Part shown: in pieces, positions 17,089-25,239 of the stretch
Layout: every line of letters begins with the position of its first letter
How positions within the stretch are numbered: the stretch's first letter is position 1
Assembly: GCF_017876315.1 (NCBI RefSeq)
Contig: NZ_JAGINU010000001.1
Span: forward strand, 4,836,001 to 4,900,000
Length of the DNA: 64,000 nucleotides
Direction of reading: 5' to 3'
Source of the DNA: Pseudonocardia parietis
GTDB lineage: Bacteria; Actinomycetota; Actinomycetes; Mycobacteriales; Pseudonocardiaceae
Made by a program: the position numbers and the translations under genes
Notes under the pieces: model-generated
Told to the model about the DNA's origin: nothing
The model's database searches: none
Seen by the model: the letters and a program-made list of their open reading frames with translations, nothing else

Positions 17089-18062
17089 CACGCCTCCTCG
17101 AAGGCCGGAACGGCGACGCCGTCGGTCATCGCGACCACGATCTCCCGCTCGCCGGCGTAGGGCTCGCGGCCGTGCGCGACCCGCAGGTTGTCGACGACGA
17201 GCAGGTCACCGTCCTGCCAGGGTTCGCGGACGGTGTGCCGCTCGTGGATGTCGTTGATCAGATCGACCACATCGTGAGGGATCGGCGAACCGTCGCCGAA
17301 CCGGGTGGAGAACGGCAGTCCGTCCGGACCGTGGATCTCCAGGAGGAACTCCCGGACCTCCGGATCCATCGCGTACTCGGACAGGAACGCGATCTGGTTG
17401 AACCAGACCTTCTCCCCGGTGACCGGGTGGACCAGCACGCCGTAGCGGCGCTGCCGGGTGCGCAATCCACCGCCGTCGAGCCACTCGGTCGCGATCCCGT
17501 TGGCCCGGCAGTAGCGATCCACATCGGATCGCTCGGTCGTACCGAACGCCTGCTCCCAGGAGGCGCCGATGTCGTCGCCGTAGCTGCGGGTCAGCAGCCA
17601 GCCGTGCCGCTCGACCCACGCCACCAGATCGGCGGGCAGGTCCTCGACGACGCGTGCGGTGTCGACCAGCGGCGTCGCGCCGCCGGAGGCGGGAGCGCGC
17701 AGGCAGGCGAACAGCAGCGTCGCCGGGATGTCGAGCAGGTAGGACAGCTCGTGGTGGGCGCACATGGGCTGGCGGGCCGGCCACGGGGTGGCCGAGTAGA
17801 CGCCGTCGGACAGCAGGGTCCGCGCGGCGAACGCCTCCCGCTCGACGTAGCAGCCGCTCCCGAGCCGGGCGGCGACGCCCGAGACGTCGGCCACGGTGCG
17901 CAGGCCGAGCCCGCGTACGAGGACGGCGCCGTAGTCGTCGACGAGGTCGCGCAGGGGCTCGCCGTGGCGCTCCACCCAGCCGGCCGCGTCGCCGGCCGGA
18001 CCGGCGTCGAGCACCGGTGGGCGTCCGGGGTGCAGCTGCACCCCCAGTAGTGATCCGGTCAT
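17088..18062 (-). CDS. TauD/SyrP-like Fe(II)/2-oxoglutarate dioxygenase
   Basis: 324-residue TauD/TfdA-superfamily oxygenase. The metal triad reads His103-x-Glu105 (CAHHELSY) and His298 (DNLRVAHGREPY), with Arg306 a likely 2-oxoglutarate anchor. HxE in place of HxD and the HELSY context resemble SyrP-like enzymes, which beta-hydroxylate amino acids held on NRPS carrier domains. Starts at ATG 18062 with GGGGGAGAA upstream, 22 bases after the NRPS gene, and overlaps the SbnB-like gene. Likely role: hydroxylation of free or carrier-bound Dap (or the polymer unit); the substrate is inferred from the neighbours. Confidence 0.85.
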   Translation of the reverse strand: MTGSLLGVQLHPGRPPVLDAGPAGDAAGWVERHGEPLRDLVDDYGAVLVRGLGLRTVADVSGVAARLGSGCYVEREAFAARTLLSDGVYSATPWPARQPMCAHHELSYLLDIPATLLFACLRAPASGGATPLVDTARVVEDLPADLVAWVERHGWLLTRSYGDDIGASWEQAFGTTERSDVDRYCRANGIATEWLDGGGLRTRQRRYGVLVHPVTGEKVWFNQIAFLSEYAMDPEVREFLLEIHGPDGLPFSTRFGDGSPIPHDVVDLINDIHERHTVREPWQDGDLLVVDNLRVAHGREPYAGEREIVVAMTDGVAVPAFEEA

Positions 18063-18084
18063 CGTTCTCCCCCTGTGGTGGTGG

Positions 18085-20595
18085 TCAGTTCGGGCCCGCC
18101 GGGAGCAACCCGGCGAGGTCGGACAGGACGGGGTGATCGAGCACCTCGCGCACCGTGACGGCGCGGTCCAGCGCGATCACCAGCTTCACCGCGGACAACG
18201 AGCTCCCCCCGAGCTCGACGAAGTGGTCCGACGGTGAGACGGCGGGCAGGTCCAGCACGCGGGCGACGGCGTCGAGCACGCGTTGCTGCGCCGCGGTGGC
18301 GGTGCCGCCGTCGGCCGGGGACGGCACCGGTGCGGCGGGTGCCGTGGCGGCCCGGGCCGCCAGCGCCTTCCGGTCGATCTTGCCGTTCGGGGTGACCGGC
18401 AGCCGGTCGAGCCGATGCACCGCGGCCGGCACCATGTACGCGGGCAGGCTCTGCGCGAGCCGGGCCTGCACCTGCGCCTGGTCCGGTCCCTCCCCCGCGT
18501 GGAACGCGACCAGCTGCGGGCCGCCGTGTGCCGCCGCGACGACGACACAGGCGTCGCGTACACCCGGCACCCGTAGCAGCGCGTTCTCGATCTCCCCGAT
18601 CTCGATCCGGAAGCCACGGATCTTCACCTGGTTGTCCCGGCGGCCGAGGAACTCGAGCTGGCCGTCCGGCCGCCAGCGCCCGTGGTCGCCGCTGCGGTAG
18701 AGCCGCTCACCGGGCCGGTGCGGGTCGGGGCCGAACGCGGCGGCGGTCCGCTCCGGGTCGTTGACGTAGCCGCGGCCGACGCACACACCGGAGAAGACGA
18801 TCTCACCGGGCGCGCCGAGCGGGACCGGCATCAGGTCCGGGTCGACGACGTAGACCCGCACGCCGGGCACCGGCGGGCCGAGCGGGATCCGGTCACCGTC
18901 CGGCACGGACCGCAGGACGGCGTGGTTGGTGTCGTCGGAGGTCTCGGTGAGGCCGTAGGCGTTGACCAGCGGGACTCCCGGCAGCACCCGGAACCAGCGC
19001 TCGACGAGCTCCTTCTTCAGCGCCTCCCCGGTCGCCGAGACCATGCGCAGGTCCGGCAGCGGGGTCGGGTGCTGCTCCAGGTAGGTCAGGACGACCTCGA
19101 GGTAGCTGGGCACCAGCTGCGCGACGGTGACGCGGTGGTCGGCCAGCGTGCTGACGAACCGGCGGACGTCGAGGATCGTGTCCTGCTCCACGAGCAGGGT
19201 GCGCCCACCTGCCAGCGGCCCCGCCAGGAGCTGCCACAGCGAGATGTCGAAGCACTGCGGCGCCGTCTGGGCGACCACGCACCCCTCGCCCAGCTCCAGG
19301 TCCTCGATCTTGGCGAGCAGGTGGTTGAGCATCCCGGCGTGCTCGCACATCGCGCCCTTCGGCTCGCCGGTGGAGCCGGAGGTGAAGTACAGGTACGCCA
19401 GTGCGTCGGCGGGGACGTCGACGCCCGGGTCGGACGCGTCGTCGCTCGCCACCACGGCCTCGGCCACCGTCCACACCTGCGCCGCGAGCGCGGCCGCGTC
19501 CAGGTTCTCCCGGGAACCCGGGCTGGTCAGGACCCGGCGACACCCGGCCCGGCCGAGCGTGCGGGCGATCCGTTCCGGTGGGAAGTGCGGCTCGACCGGC
19601 AGGTACGCCGCGCCGGCGCGCAGCACCGCGAGGACCGCGACCAGCCAGTCCAGGTCCCGCTCGGTGACGACGGCGACGACGTCCTCGGGCTCCACCCCCG
19701 CGCTGCGCAGGGTCCGGGCGACCCGGTTGGCGCGGGCGTCGAGCTCGGCACGCGTCAGGGTCACGCCGGCGTGCTCGGCGACGATCTCGTCCGGCGCGGT
19801 CGCGGTCCGGTCGGCGAGCAACCGGTGGGCGCGCCGGTCCGGCAACGGACGCGGCCGGCCGGCGAGCTCGTCGAGCTGGTGGGTCCGCTCGGCCGACCCG
19901 ACCAGGGCCGACGGGCGCACCGGTGCGTCGGGCCCGGCGGCGGCCAGCGCCAGCGCGGTGCCGTGGTAGCCGGCGATCCGGGCCGCGGCGGCGGCGTCGA
20001 GGTGGTCGAGGCGGTACTCCAGACGCAGCCGGTCGCCGGCCGGGACGATCCGCAGGGCGCCGCGGGTGGCCGGGCGATCCGCTGCGTGACCCCGGGCACC
20101 GGACCGGCCGAGCGCGCCCGGCCACCGATCGCCGGGCGTCACCGGATCCAGCACCGTGCCGAAGTCCGGTACCGCGGTGCCCAGCTCGGCGGCCAGTGCG
20201 GCCGGGTCGACGTCGGGGTGCGCGCGCAGCCCGGCGATCGCCGCCTGCGCCTCACCGACCAGGTCCGCCCAGGTCCCGGTGACGGCGAGCGGGACCGGCA
20301 GCGGCGGTCCACCCGGGACGGCCGGGACGCCCGCGGTCACCTCGGCGTCGCCGGACAGCGCGGCGAGGACGGCGGCGTGCGCGGCGAGCAGTGCGGCATC
20401 CGGGCCGGCGTCGGTGGCCGCGGCGACGGCGGCGAGGGCGCCGGGCGGCAGCGGCTCGTCGTGCACGGCGGTGCCGGGCCGCGGATCGGTGGTCCACCGG
20501 GGAGCGGCGGTCGCACCGCCGGTGTGCAGCACCCGGGTCCAGTACGACCGGGCGTCGCCTGCGGTGTCCGGCGTGGTGTCGACGGTGCGGGTCAT
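18085..20595 (-). CDS. Stand-alone NRPS: partial condensation-like region, adenylation, carrier
   Basis: 836 residues. Residues 1-240 resemble the C-terminal half of a condensation domain without any HHxxxDG, so it is probably inactive. Adenylation domain 250-745: A3 TSGSTGEPKG (405-414), A4 FDISLWQ with the amino-acid-binding Asp450, A5 NAYGLTETSDDT (545-556), A8 around 655-670, and A10 NGKIDRK with Lys739. Carrier domain about 762-832 with phosphopantetheine Ser799 in ELGGSSL. No thioesterase or reductase. The start ATG overlaps the Pls-like stop (ATGA), so the A-T protein is made with the membrane protein it probably loads. Substrate most likely Dap from the adjacent SbnAB pair; the specificity pocket was not decoded. 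Confidence 0.9.
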   Translation of the reverse strand: MTRTVDTTPDTAGDARSYWTRVLHTGGATAAPRWTTDPRPGTAVHDEPLPPGALAAVAAATDAGPDAALLAAHAAVLAALSGDAEVTAGVPAVPGGPPLPVPLAVTGTWADLVGEAQAAIAGLRAHPDVDPAALAAELGTAVPDFGTVLDPVTPGDRWPGALGRSGARGHAADRPATRGALRIVPAGDRLRLEYRLDHLDAAAAARIAGYHGTALALAAAGPDAPVRPSALVGSAERTHQLDELAGRPRPLPDRRAHRLLADRTATAPDEIVAEHAGVTLTRAELDARANRVARTLRSAGVEPEDVVAVVTERDLDWLVAVLAVLRAGAAYLPVEPHFPPERIARTLGRAGCRRVLTSPGSRENLDAAALAAQVWTVAEAVVASDDASDPGVDVPADALAYLYFTSGSTGEPKGAMCEHAGMLNHLLAKIEDLELGEGCVVAQTAPQCFDISLWQLLAGPLAGGRTLLVEQDTILDVRRFVSTLADHRVTVAQLVPSYLEVVLTYLEQHPTPLPDLRMVSATGEALKKELVERWFRVLPGVPLVNAYGLTETSDDTNHAVLRSVPDGDRIPLGPPVPGVRVYVVDPDLMPVPLGAPGEIVFSGVCVGRGYVNDPERTAAAFGPDPHRPGERLYRSGDHGRWRPDGQLEFLGRRDNQVKIRGFRIEIGEIENALLRVPGVRDACVVVAAAHGGPQLVAFHAGEGPDQAQVQARLAQSLPAYMVPAAVHRLDRLPVTPNGKIDRKALAARAATAPAAPVPSPADGGTATAAQQRVLDAVARVLDLPAVSPSDHFVELGGSSLSAVKLVIALDRAVTVREVLDHPVLSDLAGLLPAGPN

Positions 20596-23375
20596 CGTGC
20601 GGTCTCTCCGATCGCGATCATGGGGGCAGGAGCGGGGGCCGGGGGCGCGGGGTGCCGGGCGGCGCGGGCCGGGTTGCCCTCCCAGAAGTCACCGGGCGGC
20701 ACCTCCTCGCCCTTCATCAGGAAGGCGTCGCAGCCGATCCGGGCGTTCTCGCCGACGACGGCGCCGTAGTGCACGAACGCACCGACGTCGAGGCAGGCAC
20801 CGGACTCGACCGTGATGCCCGCGGACTTGAACGCGCCGTCCTCCTGGGAGTGGCACTGGATGACCGAGCCGGCGTTGAGGACGACGTCGTCACCGATCGT
20901 GACGAGGGTGCGCTCGGTCATGGCGCCGCCGTCGTCGAACACCCGGCGGCCGATCCGGACGCCGAGCAGGCGGGACGCGACGTTCTTGAACGGCGTGCCG
21001 GCGAGCATCTTGTCCCACATCACCACGAGCTTCCAGTAGCGCTCGTGCCACCAGAAGTACGGGTCGTAGACCGAGCACAACCGCGACCGCAGCGGGCGGC
21101 GCAGCGTGGTGAGCCGCTCGATCACCAGCGTGTAGGTCATCGTGTACAGCAGCGAGACCAGCAACACCACGCCGACGGCGACCGGGCCCAGCGGCAGCAG
21201 GACGTCGGCGAGCGCCAGCGTCAGCAGGGTGATCCCGAACATCGCGCCCCAGCCGATCAGCAGGACCAGCCCGATCGTGCGCCGGTTGTAGCGGTTCTTC
21301 CCCCGCAGCCGCTGGTGCAGGTCCAGACCGCTCTGCAGGTGATCGAAGGCGGAGTCGCGACTGACCGACCGCGGGATCTCGAACGGCGGCGAGCCGAGCA
21401 GCCCGACGCCGCTGCGGATGTGGCCGTCGGTGGGCACCAGGGTCTTGGTCGCGATCAGGCAGTCGTCGCCGACCCGCGCGTCGGGCGGGTAGGCGATCCG
21501 GTTGCCGAAGAAACTGCGCGCACCGATTCGTGTCCGTTTGATCACGAATGCACTGTTCGAATAATCCGCATTCATGATCGAGATTCCGTCGGCGACCATG
21601 GTGCCGGTGCCGATCGAACTCGCGAACGGCGTCTCGTGCTTCACCGCCGTACCGAAATTGGTTCCCGTCTGCGGGGTCCGGCGTAGATCGTATCCGATCA
21701 GCCGCAGATATCCGACGATGTAGGAACTGTCGCCCAGCAGGTGGGTGAAGAATTTGATGTTGGTCATCCGCAGGATCGTGCGGTGCAGCGTGTAGCGGAT
21801 CCCGTAGATCCGGTACACCCGGCCCTCGGTGACGCCGAGCGAGAGCAGCCGGGCGAGGACGACGGTCACGAAGAGCCCGGTCACGATCCCGAGGACCATC
21901 AGCAGCCCCGAGACGCCGAGCACCTCCAGGTAGAACAGCGGCGAGTCGAGCCCGACCGCGGCGGGGCCGAGCACGGGCTCGAACGTCGGGACGTACGCCA
22001 GCACCGCATCGATCACGCCGGTACCCAGCGGCAGCCACACCGCGACCGCCATGAACAGCTGGGCACCCGCGTACCCGGCCCGGCGCAGCGACCCGCTGGC
22101 CCTCGCCGCCGGGGCACCGGGGTCGCCGCCGCCGCGCCGCCCGGGGGTGCCCCACCAGGTCTCGCCCGCCGGGATCCGCTGCCCGGCGTGCAGCGACGAC
22201 GAGTGGGCGAGCCGGCCGCCGTCGCCGATCTCGGTATCGATGTCGATCACGGTCGTCTCGCCGACGACGACGTCCGCGCCGATCGTCACCCGCCCGGTCC
22301 GGATCAGCCCCGGCTCGGCGCGGTAGCACGAGAGCAGCGAGTCCTTGCGCAGCACGGTGCCGGCACCGATGGTGAGCAGGTCGGGGCAGGCCGGGATGGT
22401 GCGCGAGAGCATCACCACGCCGGGCCCGATCCGGGCTCCCAGCAGGCGCAGGTACAGCGGCAGCAGCGGGGACCCGCTCGCGACCAGCAGCAACGGGTTG
22501 GTGCGCACCAGCACCTTGGCGAACCAGAACCGGTAGTAGGCGACGCTCCACAGTGGGATCTCCCGCTCGGTCCAGCGTCCCACCAGCAGCCACTTCGCGG
22601 CGATCGGCAGCACCGCGAAGACGGCGAACGCGACCGACACCGCCGCCAGCGAGCGCAGGTAGAAGCCGAGCAGATCCACGCCCTGGGCGATCCACAGGTA
22701 GGTGGCGCCGAGGATGGTCCCGTAGCCGATCGTGAAGGCGACGAAGGTGAACAGCTGCGCGGCGCCGCAGAGCACGTAGGCCGTGGTCGAGGCCCGTGGC
22801 GCGGGAGCAGGCGGACCGGCGGGCATCTCGGCACCGGCCGGCTCCGGGGCCTCGACGGCGAGCGCCTCGGCCAGCGAGGCGGGTGTGGGGTGGGCGTAGA
22901 CGTCGGTCATGGCGACGTCCGGCAGGTCGTCGCGGCGCCGGACCCGCGCGCAGAACCGGGTCATGGTCATCGAGTCGGCGCCCAGGTCGGCGAACACGTC
23001 CGCGTCGGCCGCCACCTCGGCCCCCAGCAGGTCCGCGAGCACCGCCCGGTAGCCATCGCGCACGGTCTCGACCGGCGCCGGACCGGCCCCCGGTCCGGTC
23101 CCGGCCAGCGCCACCGCGAGCTCGCGGGCGCTCGGGTGGGCGTAGACGTCGGTCATCGCCACGTGCGGCAGGTCGGAGCGCTTGCGGACCCGCGCGCAGA
23201 ACCGCGCGAGCACCATCGAGTCGGCACCGGCGTCGGTGAAGAAATGGTCGGTCGGCACGACCGGAGTACCGATCATTTCCGCCAGGATCGCGCAGAGTTC
23301 GTCCTCGACGGACGGTGCGGTGATCGTGACGGGTGACGACACGGGCATTTCTCCTGTGGCGCGGGAAATCGACAT
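20592..23375 (-). CDS. Pls-like membrane polymerase: two carriers, six TM, three acceptor domains
   Basis: 927 residues, first gene of the operon. Two tandem carrier domains (about 20-92 and 103-175; Ser53 and Ser135 in GADSM), sharing VAMTDVYAHP. Then TM1-TM2 (199-230, 236-264), a hexapeptide left-handed beta-helix domain (about 305-410), TM3-TM4 (435-460, 480-512), a second such domain (525-665), TM5-TM6 (700-722, 727-752) and a third (795-905). This TM-TM-C repeated three times is the architecture of epsilon-poly-L-lysine synthetase Pls, where a fused adenylation-carrier module precedes it; here carriers replace it and adenylation is a separate protein. First ATG 23375 follows GGGGGG; Met10 is an alternative. 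Some codons around 21,500-21,760 are unusually A+T rich. Confidence 0.85.
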   Translation of the reverse strand: MSISRATGEMPVSSPVTITAPSVEDELCAILAEMIGTPVVPTDHFFTDAGADSMVLARFCARVRKRSDLPHVAMTDVYAHPSARELAVALAGTGPGAGPAPVETVRDGYRAVLADLLGAEVAADADVFADLGADSMTMTRFCARVRRRDDLPDVAMTDVYAHPTPASLAEALAVEAPEPAGAEMPAGPPAPAPRASTTAYVLCGAAQLFTFVAFTIGYGTILGATYLWIAQGVDLLGFYLRSLAAVSVAFAVFAVLPIAAKWLLVGRWTEREIPLWSVAYYRFWFAKVLVRTNPLLLVASGSPLLPLYLRLLGARIGPGVVMLSRTIPACPDLLTIGAGTVLRKDSLLSCYRAEPGLIRTGRVTIGADVVVGETTVIDIDTEIGDGGRLAHSSSLHAGQRIPAGETWWGTPGRRGGGDPGAPAARASGSLRRAGYAGAQLFMAVAVWLPLGTGVIDAVLAYVPTFEPVLGPAAVGLDSPLFYLEVLGVSGLLMVLGIVTGLFVTVVLARLLSLGVTEGRVYRIYGIRYTLHRTILRMTNIKFFTHLLGDSSYIVGYLRLIGYDLRRTPQTGTNFGTAVKHETPFASSIGTGTMVADGISIMNADYSNSAFVIKRTRIGARSFFGNRIAYPPDARVGDDCLIATKTLVPTDGHIRSGVGLLGSPPFEIPRSVSRDSAFDHLQSGLDLHQRLRGKNRYNRRTIGLVLLIGWGAMFGITLLTLALADVLLPLGPVAVGVVLLVSLLYTMTYTLVIERLTTLRRPLRSRLCSVYDPYFWWHERYWKLVVMWDKMLAGTPFKNVASRLLGVRIGRRVFDDGGAMTERTLVTIGDDVVLNAGSVIQCHSQEDGAFKSAGITVESGACLDVGAFVHYGAVVGENARIGCDAFLMKGEEVPPGDFWEGNPARAARHPAPPAPAPAPMIAIGETAR

Positions 23376-23423
23376 CGCCGTCCCCCCTCAGTCGACGATC
23401 GTTCTTGTTCCTCGGCCTCGCCC

Positions 23424-23438
23424 CACGTTTCTAACGTG
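23424..23438. promoter_or_regulatory. Perfect dyad upstream of the Pls-like operon
   Basis: CACGTT-TCT-AACGTG, a perfect 6-bp-arm inverted repeat 49 bases upstream of the Pls-like start codon, inside the A+T-richer part of the divergent gap. Good candidate operator for control of the six-gene operon; no regulator gene is adjacent. The rest of the 23,376-23,738 gap has no gene, only this dyad and the Crp-type site near phoD. Confidence 0.45.
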
Positions 23439-23609
23439 TTACAGCAAGCCGATTTCCGTCCATCCGGGCCCACGGAACAGCCACCACCGGCGACGGCACG
23501 GCGTCCGAATGACGGTTCGGACCCGCCCTGACCCGGGGGACACTCTGTCGAGTGACCCGTATCACGTGTTTCGCTCGCCGCCCTCGGGTTGGTTCACCAT
23601 CTCACGGTT

Positions 23610-23625
23610 TGTGACGCAGCTCACA
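23610..23625. promoter_or_regulatory. Crp/GlxR-type site upstream of phoD
   Basis: TGTGA-CGCAGC-TCACA, an exact match to the TGTGAN6TCACA consensus bound by cAMP-receptor-type regulators in actinobacteria. It is centred about 120 bases before the phoD start in the gap shared with the Pls-like operon, so either or both may be controlled. Confidence 0.6.
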
Positions 23626-23738
23626 GCAGATGTGGACTTTCACCCGACCGGGACCGCCCCGCCCGGCGCGTGCGGGCCGGCCGCACGCAGGCCACGATCG
23701 ACCATGGATCCTCCGGCCCCGACGACGAGGAGACCCCC

Positions 23739-25193
23739 GTGCCCGCCCTCCCGCGCCGCACCGTGCTGCTCGGCACGCTCGCCGGTGCGCTGTCCGGGGC
23801 ACTCCCGTACCCGGAACCGGCGAACCCATCACGCCGGGCGCCCCGGCAGCCGTCGCTCCCGGACCCGTTCACGCTCGGCGTCGCGTCCGGTGACCCGTCC
23901 CCGGACGGGGTCGTGCTCTGGACCCGGCTCGCGCCGCGGCCGGACGCCGAGGACGGCCTCGGCGGGATGCCGGACCGGCCGGTCGACGTCGAGTGGGAGA
24001 TCGCCGAGGACGAGGCGTTCACCCGGGTCGTCCGGCGCGGGACCGAGACCACGACGGCGGACGTCGCGCACAGCGTGCACGCCGAGCCCGCAGGACTCGC
24101 CCCGGACCGCGAGTACTTCTACCGCTTCCGCACCGCGGGGCACCTCTCCCCCGCCGCGCGCACCCGCACCGCGCCCGCACCCGGGGCACCGGTGGCCGCG
24201 CTGACCGTGGCCGCGGCGTCCTGTGCGAAGTTCGGTGCCGGGTACTTCACCGCCTACCGCGCGCTCGCCGACGACGCCCCCGACCTCGTCCTGCACCTGG
24301 GCGACTACTTCTACGAGTCCGACGAGGGCGAGGTCCGCGACCCGGGCGGGCCGGAACCGACCGATCTCACCGGCTACCGGCGACGGCACGCGCACCAGCG
24401 TTCGGACGCCGACCTGCGGGCCGCGCACGCCGTCGCCCCGTGGCTGGTCGTCTGGGACGACCACGAGCTGGTGAACAACTGGGCGGGCGGCGACCGCGGA
24501 CGCTCGCCGGACCGCAGGCGCGCGGCGTTCCAGGCGTACTACGAGCACATGCCGCTGCGCCGGGCCTCGGTGCCGCGCGGGCTGGACCTGCAGCTGTTCC
24601 GCCGGGTGGCCTGGGGGTCGCTCGCGACCTTCCACATGCTCGACACCCGCCAGTACCGGGCTCCGCGCGGCAGCGGTGGATCGATCACCGGCCTGGACCA
24701 GGAACGCTGGCTGCTGAACGGTTTCCGCACGTCGGGAGCGAGCTGGGACGTCCTGGGGCAGCAGGTGTTCTTCGCGCCCCGCAGCGGTGACGGCCACAAG
24801 AGCGACACCTGGGAGAGCTACGCCGGTTCCCGGGAACGCGTGATGGCGGGCTGGCTGGACTCGCCCGTGCGCAACGCCGTGGTGCTGACCGGCGACGAGC
24901 ACGTCCACCACGCCAACGAGCTGACGCTCGACGACCGCCCGGCCGGCACCGAGCTCGTGACCACCTCGGTCACCTCCGGCGGGGACGGCGGAGACGGGGA
25001 CGGGGACGGCGGGGACGAGAACCCGCACATCCGCTACCGGGAGGACCGGCGCGGCTACCTGCTGACCCGGTTCACCCCGACCGAGCTCCGCGCCGACTTC
25101 CGGGTGGTCGAGCAGGTGAGCGAACCGGGGGCGCCGGTGCGGACGTCGGCGTCGTTCGTCGTGCCGGACGGGGGCGCGCTGACGCGCGCGTGA
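23739..25193 (+). CDS. phoD: Secreted PhoD-type alkaline phosphatase/phosphodiesterase
   Basis: 484 residues from GTG 23739, which has GAGGAG 8 bases upstream; a longer frame back to 23589 would bury the export signal. The N-terminus PRRTVLLGTLAGALSGALP is a short Tat-type signal. PhoD landmarks follow: N-terminal domain FTLGVASGDPSPDGVVLWTRL, metal-site motifs HLGDYFYE, VWDDHELVNNW, LDTRQYR and LTGDEHVHH. PhoD enzymes are Ca2+/Fe3+ phosphodiesterases that release phosphate from teichoic acids, phospholipids or nucleotides outside the membrane. A Gly/Asp tract (GGDGGDGDGDGGDE) late in the protein is an oddity. Divergent from the Pls-like operon. Confidence 0.92.
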   Translation: MPALPRRTVLLGTLAGALSGALPYPEPANPSRRAPRQPSLPDPFTLGVASGDPSPDGVVLWTRLAPRPDAEDGLGGMPDRPVDVEWEIAEDEAFTRVVRRGTETTTADVAHSVHAEPAGLAPDREYFYRFRTAGHLSPAARTRTAPAPGAPVAALTVAAASCAKFGAGYFTAYRALADDAPDLVLHLGDYFYESDEGEVRDPGGPEPTDLTGYRRRHAHQRSDADLRAAHAVAPWLVVWDDHELVNNWAGGDRGRSPDRRRAAFQAYYEHMPLRRASVPRGLDLQLFRRVAWGSLATFHMLDTRQYRAPRGSGGSITGLDQERWLLNGFRTSGASWDVLGQQVFFAPRSGDGHKSDTWESYAGSRERVMAGWLDSPVRNAVVLTGDEHVHHANELTLDDRPAGTELVTTSVTSGGDGGDGDGDGGDENPHIRYREDRRGYLLTRFTPTELRADFRVVEQVSEPGAPVRTSASFVVPDGGALTRA

Positions 25194-25196
25194 GCT

Positions 25197-25235
25197 GTCG
25201 TCGCGGCCCGTTCGACGTGCCCGGACCGCGACGAC
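25197..25235. terminator. Hairpin between convergent genes
   Basis: Perfect 10-base inverted repeat GTCGTCGCGG/CCGCGACGAC with a 19-base loop, between the phoD stop (25193) and the acyl-CoA dehydrogenase stop (25240). Likely bidirectional terminator. Confidence 0.6.
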
Positions 25236-25239
25236 CCAC

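Noticed and set aside
14977..18062. Staphyloferrin B-type siderophore cluster
   Set aside because: SbnA/SbnB-like genes are present but no NIS synthetase, decarboxylase, exporter or iron-uptake gene accompanies them, and the NRPS partner is Pls-like. No IdeR box was seen before the operon.
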